DNA of 22,367 nucleotides from an uncultured Verrucomicrobiota bacterium (GTDB lineage Bacteria > Verrucomicrobiota > Kiritimatiellia > RFP12 > UBA1067), in the NCBI GenBank assembly GCA_947305585.1, contig CAMZDY010000009.1, positions 1 through 22,367 of the forward strand, written 5' to 3'. A program made the position numbers and the translations under genes. Below, piece after piece: positions 20,437 to 22,367 of this stretch. Below the pieces are notes generated by a model that was not told the DNA's origin, made no database searches, and saw only the letters and a program-made list of their open reading frames with translations. How positions within the stretch are numbered: position 1 is the first letter of the stretch; every line of letters begins with the position of its first letter.

Positions 20437-21250
20437 CCACATCCCTCCTTATCTGGGCTTTGAGTTCCTCGACATCGACGAATTTGCGTTCCGGCCGGAT
20501 GAAGCGCACCATTTCCGCCTCGCACCGGTCTGTGATATCCGCACCGTCTTCCAGCATATGCACTTCGCAAACGGCGCCGTTCCACGCTTTCTCGCCGAAA
20601 GTCGGCGCCACGCCATAGTTGGCGATTCCCTTTTTGCCCCCCAGCCGCACCTCGTACACGCCCTTCGGCACTTCTACGAGTTCTTCGTCCGGCCTGATGT
20701 TGATGGTGGGGAAGCCGAGTTTGCGTCCTTCGCCTTTACCCGGTGCCACCCGACCCGAAAGCCGCCAATTGCGCCCCAGCATGGCCGCCGCCCCCTGCAT
20801 GTCGCCCGACTTAAGCGCCTGCCGGATGCGGGTGGAGGAAATCTTTTCGCCCAGGTACGTTTCGTAAGGGACGGTTTCCGCTCCGAAACCCGCCGCCTTG
20901 AGCCATCCGATATCCGCCTTGCCGCCCCTTCCGAAGCGCCAGTTCTCCCCGGCGTATATGGCCTTGACCCCAAGCGGCGCCAGATGTTTTGCGACAAACT
21001 CCGCCGGCTCCAGTTCCGCCATTGACCGATCGAACTCCAGGACAACCGTTTTCTTGCCCAGCGCCCTTATCCGCTCCAGCCGCGCCTCCGCCGTCATTAT
21101 CATCCGCGGCGCCTTCTCCGGCGCCAGCACCGACAACGGATGGTTCCGGAAAGTGACTACCGTTCCGGCCCGGTCCAGAATGGCTTGGTGTCCCCGGTGG
21201 ACGCCGTCGAAGAATCCTATCGCAAGGCTATCCCGAGCGGCATCACACAT
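20414..21250 (-). CDS. ribF: Bifunctional riboflavin kinase/FAD synthetase
   Basis: RibF converts riboflavin to FMN and then FAD. The 278-residue protein has the N-terminal adenylyltransferase motif AIGFFDGVHRGHQ, then VVTFRNHPLSVL, ENWRFGRGGKAD, and ISSTRIRQALKSGD; the C-terminal kinase domain has GRKLGFPTINI and KGVYEVRL...NYGVAPTF. It is a little shorter than usual, with only eight residues before the first strand. The ATG at 21250 overlaps truB by 34 bp and has AGGGA 9 nt upstream. The order infB-rbfA-truB-ribF is the widespread one. Confidence 0.95.
   Translation of the reverse strand: MCDAARDSLAIGFFDGVHRGHQAILDRAGTVVTFRNHPLSVLAPEKAPRMIMTAEARLERIRALGKKTVVLEFDRSMAELEPAEFVAKHLAPLGVKAIYAGENWRFGRGGKADIGWLKAAGFGAETVPYETYLGEKISSTRIRQALKSGDMQGAAAMLGRNWRLSGRVAPGKGEGRKLGFPTINIRPDEELVEVPKGVYEVRLGGKKGIANYGVAPTFGEKAWNGAVCEVHMLEDGADITDRCEAEMVRFIRPERKFVDVEELKAQIRRDVDGILQSV
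20444..20450 (-). promoter_or_regulatory. Strong ribosome binding site that sets the phosphomannomutase start
   Basis: AAGGAGG is placed 7 nt before the ATG at 20436 but only 1 nt before the ATG at 20442, so the second ATG is the start. It lies inside the ribF coding region. Confidence 0.8.
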
Positions 21251-21891
21251 GACGGGAAGTCCCTGATTTCAATTTCCAGAAGTTTGCCGAAAGGCACGGC
21301 TTCTTCCACCTTGAATTTGCCGATCTCCGTGCGCCGGACCGATTCCAGCGCCGCGCCCATTTCATCCGCCAATGCCCGGACTATAGTCTTGGCGGTGCAC
21401 TTCAGCCGGAAAGAATTACCTTCCAGTTCCAACCGGTATACATGCGCCATGAACTGCTCGTGTTCGCCCGTATCCGCCACTTCGTAACCGGCGGAACCCT
21501 CCCGGCGCACGCTGCAGAAACGCGGCTCCCGCTGGAAAATATCGCCTTTGAACTCCTTGAGATCGGGATGGAAATCGGCTTCCGGCACCGCCCCCGGCAC
21601 TTCAACTCCGTAAATATCGCCGGTATTCGTTTTAAGGCCGATCCGGATCGTTCCCTCGTACGTCCGGTCCTCCCCCATCACCCGGTCGGTGAACTTGTTG
21701 GCGTCGCCGATCAAGAGCACCAAGAGCCCGCTCGCCATCGCGTCCAGACTCCCCCCGTGGCCCACCTTTACGAGGTTGAACTTGCGTTTGACCGCTTTGA
21801 TGACGGAAGAAAACGCGATTCCCGCCGGCTTGTCCACCAGCAGAAACCCGTTCAGCCGCTCAAGCTCCCCCAGTTGCGTCAGATTGGCCAT
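21217..21891 (-). CDS. truB: tRNA pseudouridine(55) synthase
   Basis: TruB makes pseudouridine 55 in the T-loop of tRNA. The 224-residue protein starts with GFLLVDKPAGIAFSSV and has the catalytic motif GHGGSLDAMASGLL with Asp50 (most relatives read HTGTLDPLATG), then GLKTNTGDIYG, REPRFCSVRREGSAGYEV (equivalent to PPxYSAxKxxGxxxY) and KTIVRALADEMG (usually GTYIRxLAxDLG). It is shorter than the common 290-310 residues because the C-terminal PUA-like domain is reduced. The ATG at 21891 overlaps rbfA by 32 bp and has no clear ribosome site, suggesting coupling. Confidence 0.93.
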   Translation of the reverse strand: MANLTQLGELERLNGFLLVDKPAGIAFSSVIKAVKRKFNLVKVGHGGSLDAMASGLLVLLIGDANKFTDRVMGEDRTYEGTIRIGLKTNTGDIYGVEVPGAVPEADFHPDLKEFKGDIFQREPRFCSVRREGSAGYEVADTGEHEQFMAHVYRLELEGNSFRLKCTAKTIVRALADEMGAALESVRRTEIGKFKVEEAVPFGKLLEIEIRDFPSCVMPLGIALR

Positions 21892-22231
21892 CGAGATTGT
21901 CGAGAATCGCCAGCACTTCGTCGCCCTTTTCGAGCGACCGGTCGAGCTGGAACAAGAGACGCGGCGTAAACTTGAGCCGGACTTCCCGGTTGATGAGCGC
22001 CTGGAACTTCTTGGCGTTGTGCTTGAGATGCTGCAAGGCCGTTTCCTTCATGGCTTCGTCGCCGAAAACGGAAATCCCCACCGTCGCATCGCGCAGATCC
22101 TTGCCGCACTTAACGCCGGTCACGGTGATGAATCCGGGGGCGACGGAATCGCCCTGCATCACCGTGAACATCCCTTCGGCGATCACCCGCTTCAGGAGCG
22201 AGTTTATCCTTTCCAGCCGGTCTACCGCCAT
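21860..22231 (-). CDS. rbfA: Ribosome-binding factor A
   Basis: RbfA is a KH-like 30S maturation factor needed for 16S rRNA 5' end processing and growth in the cold. The 123-residue protein has the family layout: VDRLERINSLLKRVIAEG at the N-terminus, ITVTGVKCGKDLRDATVGISVFG in the middle, and REVRLKFTPRLLFQLDRSLEKGDEVLAILD at the end (motif LRxxPxLxFxxDxSxxxxxxI). The start ATG 22231 overlaps the infB stop by one base (TGATG) with AGGAG 6 nt upstream. Its position after infB and before truB confirms the call. Confidence 0.93.
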   Translation of the reverse strand: MAVDRLERINSLLKRVIAEGMFTVMQGDSVAPGFITVTGVKCGKDLRDATVGISVFGDEAMKETALQHLKHNAKKFQALINREVRLKFTPRLLFQLDRSLEKGDEVLAILDNLDGQSDATGGA

Positions 22232-22367
22232 CAGAGGCTCCTCGGAAGCTCTTCGAGGACGTAGCACTCCACGATATCGCCCGTCTTGAACTCTTCGTAG
22301 TCCTGGAAGCAGATGCCGCATTCCTGCTGGCCGGTCACTTCCTTGACCTCGTCCTTGAAGTGGCGGA
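22231..22367 (-). CDS. infB: Translation initiation factor IF-2, C-terminal end (partial)
   Basis: Only the last 44 codons and the stop are inside the window. The sequence RHFKDEVKEVTGQQECGICF followed by FKTGDIVECYVLEEL matches the end of IF-2 domain IV (typically LKRFKDDVKEV...ECGI...F.DIK.GD.IE.Y). This region of the protein binds initiator tRNA together with the preceding part of domain IV. The TGA stop shares one base with the rbfA start. Confidence 0.92.
   Translation of the reverse strand, partial: RHFKDEVKEVTGQQECGICFQDYEEFKTGDIVECYVLEELPRSL

Overview
The window is a dense stretch of a Gram-negative bacterial chromosome, GC-rich in its genes, in which every recognisable gene lies on the minus strand. 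Lipid A genes (lpxI, lpxB), a SecA with a long insertion of the kind seen in PVC and Bacteroidetes-type SecAs, an atypical CdsA signature, a secreted serpin and a streptopain-inhibitor-like secreted protein together suggest a PVC-group organism, possibly a Kiritimatiellota or Lentisphaerota relative. That placement is inference. No rRNA, tRNA, CRISPR array or insertion sequence was recognised.

Reading in the direction of transcription (right to left), there are four transcription units. Unit A (window edge to 18359) is the end of infB, then rbfA, truB, ribF, a phosphomannomutase split over two overlapping reading frames, and a PHP phosphoesterase. Unit B (18324 to 9316) is purA, uppS, cdsA, a short CapD/FlaA1-like enzyme, a UvrD/PcrA helicase, a GNAT acetyltransferase with a cysteine tail, NAD kinase, a uridine-kinase-like nucleoside kinase and a dihydrouridine synthase. 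Unit C (9258 to 893) is lpxI, lpxB, secA, ispD, a calcineurin-like phosphoesterase, a secreted serpin, a six-helix membrane protein and a STAS-domain protein. Unit D starts at 288 and runs off the left edge with a secreted, streptopain-inhibitor-like N-terminus.

Units B, C and D each begin with a promoter sharing the same 13-bp extended -10 core (TATGATATAATAT). The purA promoter is embedded in the last codons of the PHP gene. The lpxI promoter lies so close to its ATG that the mRNA should be leaderless. Most junctions inside the units overlap (ATGA, TGATG or 11-34 bp overlaps), implying strong translational coupling.

The work of the region is envelope building and information processing: undecaprenyl phosphate (ispD, uppS), phospholipid (cdsA), lipid A (lpxI, lpxB), sugar nucleotides (pmm, capD), protein export (secA), translation (infB, rbfA, truB, dus) and cofactors (ribF, nadK, purA). 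The accessory end, 1-2970, holds the most unusual material: the serpin/membrane/STAS trio, an 85-codon open stretch after the STAS stop codon, and a seven-copy array of near-palindromes (GGTGWCACC) placed exactly every 22 bp at 465-605.

Several proteins are shorter than their families by one discrete piece (Dus, PHP, CapD, LpxB, the phosphomannomutase linker). This may reflect lineage compaction or, in some cases, gene decay or assembly error.
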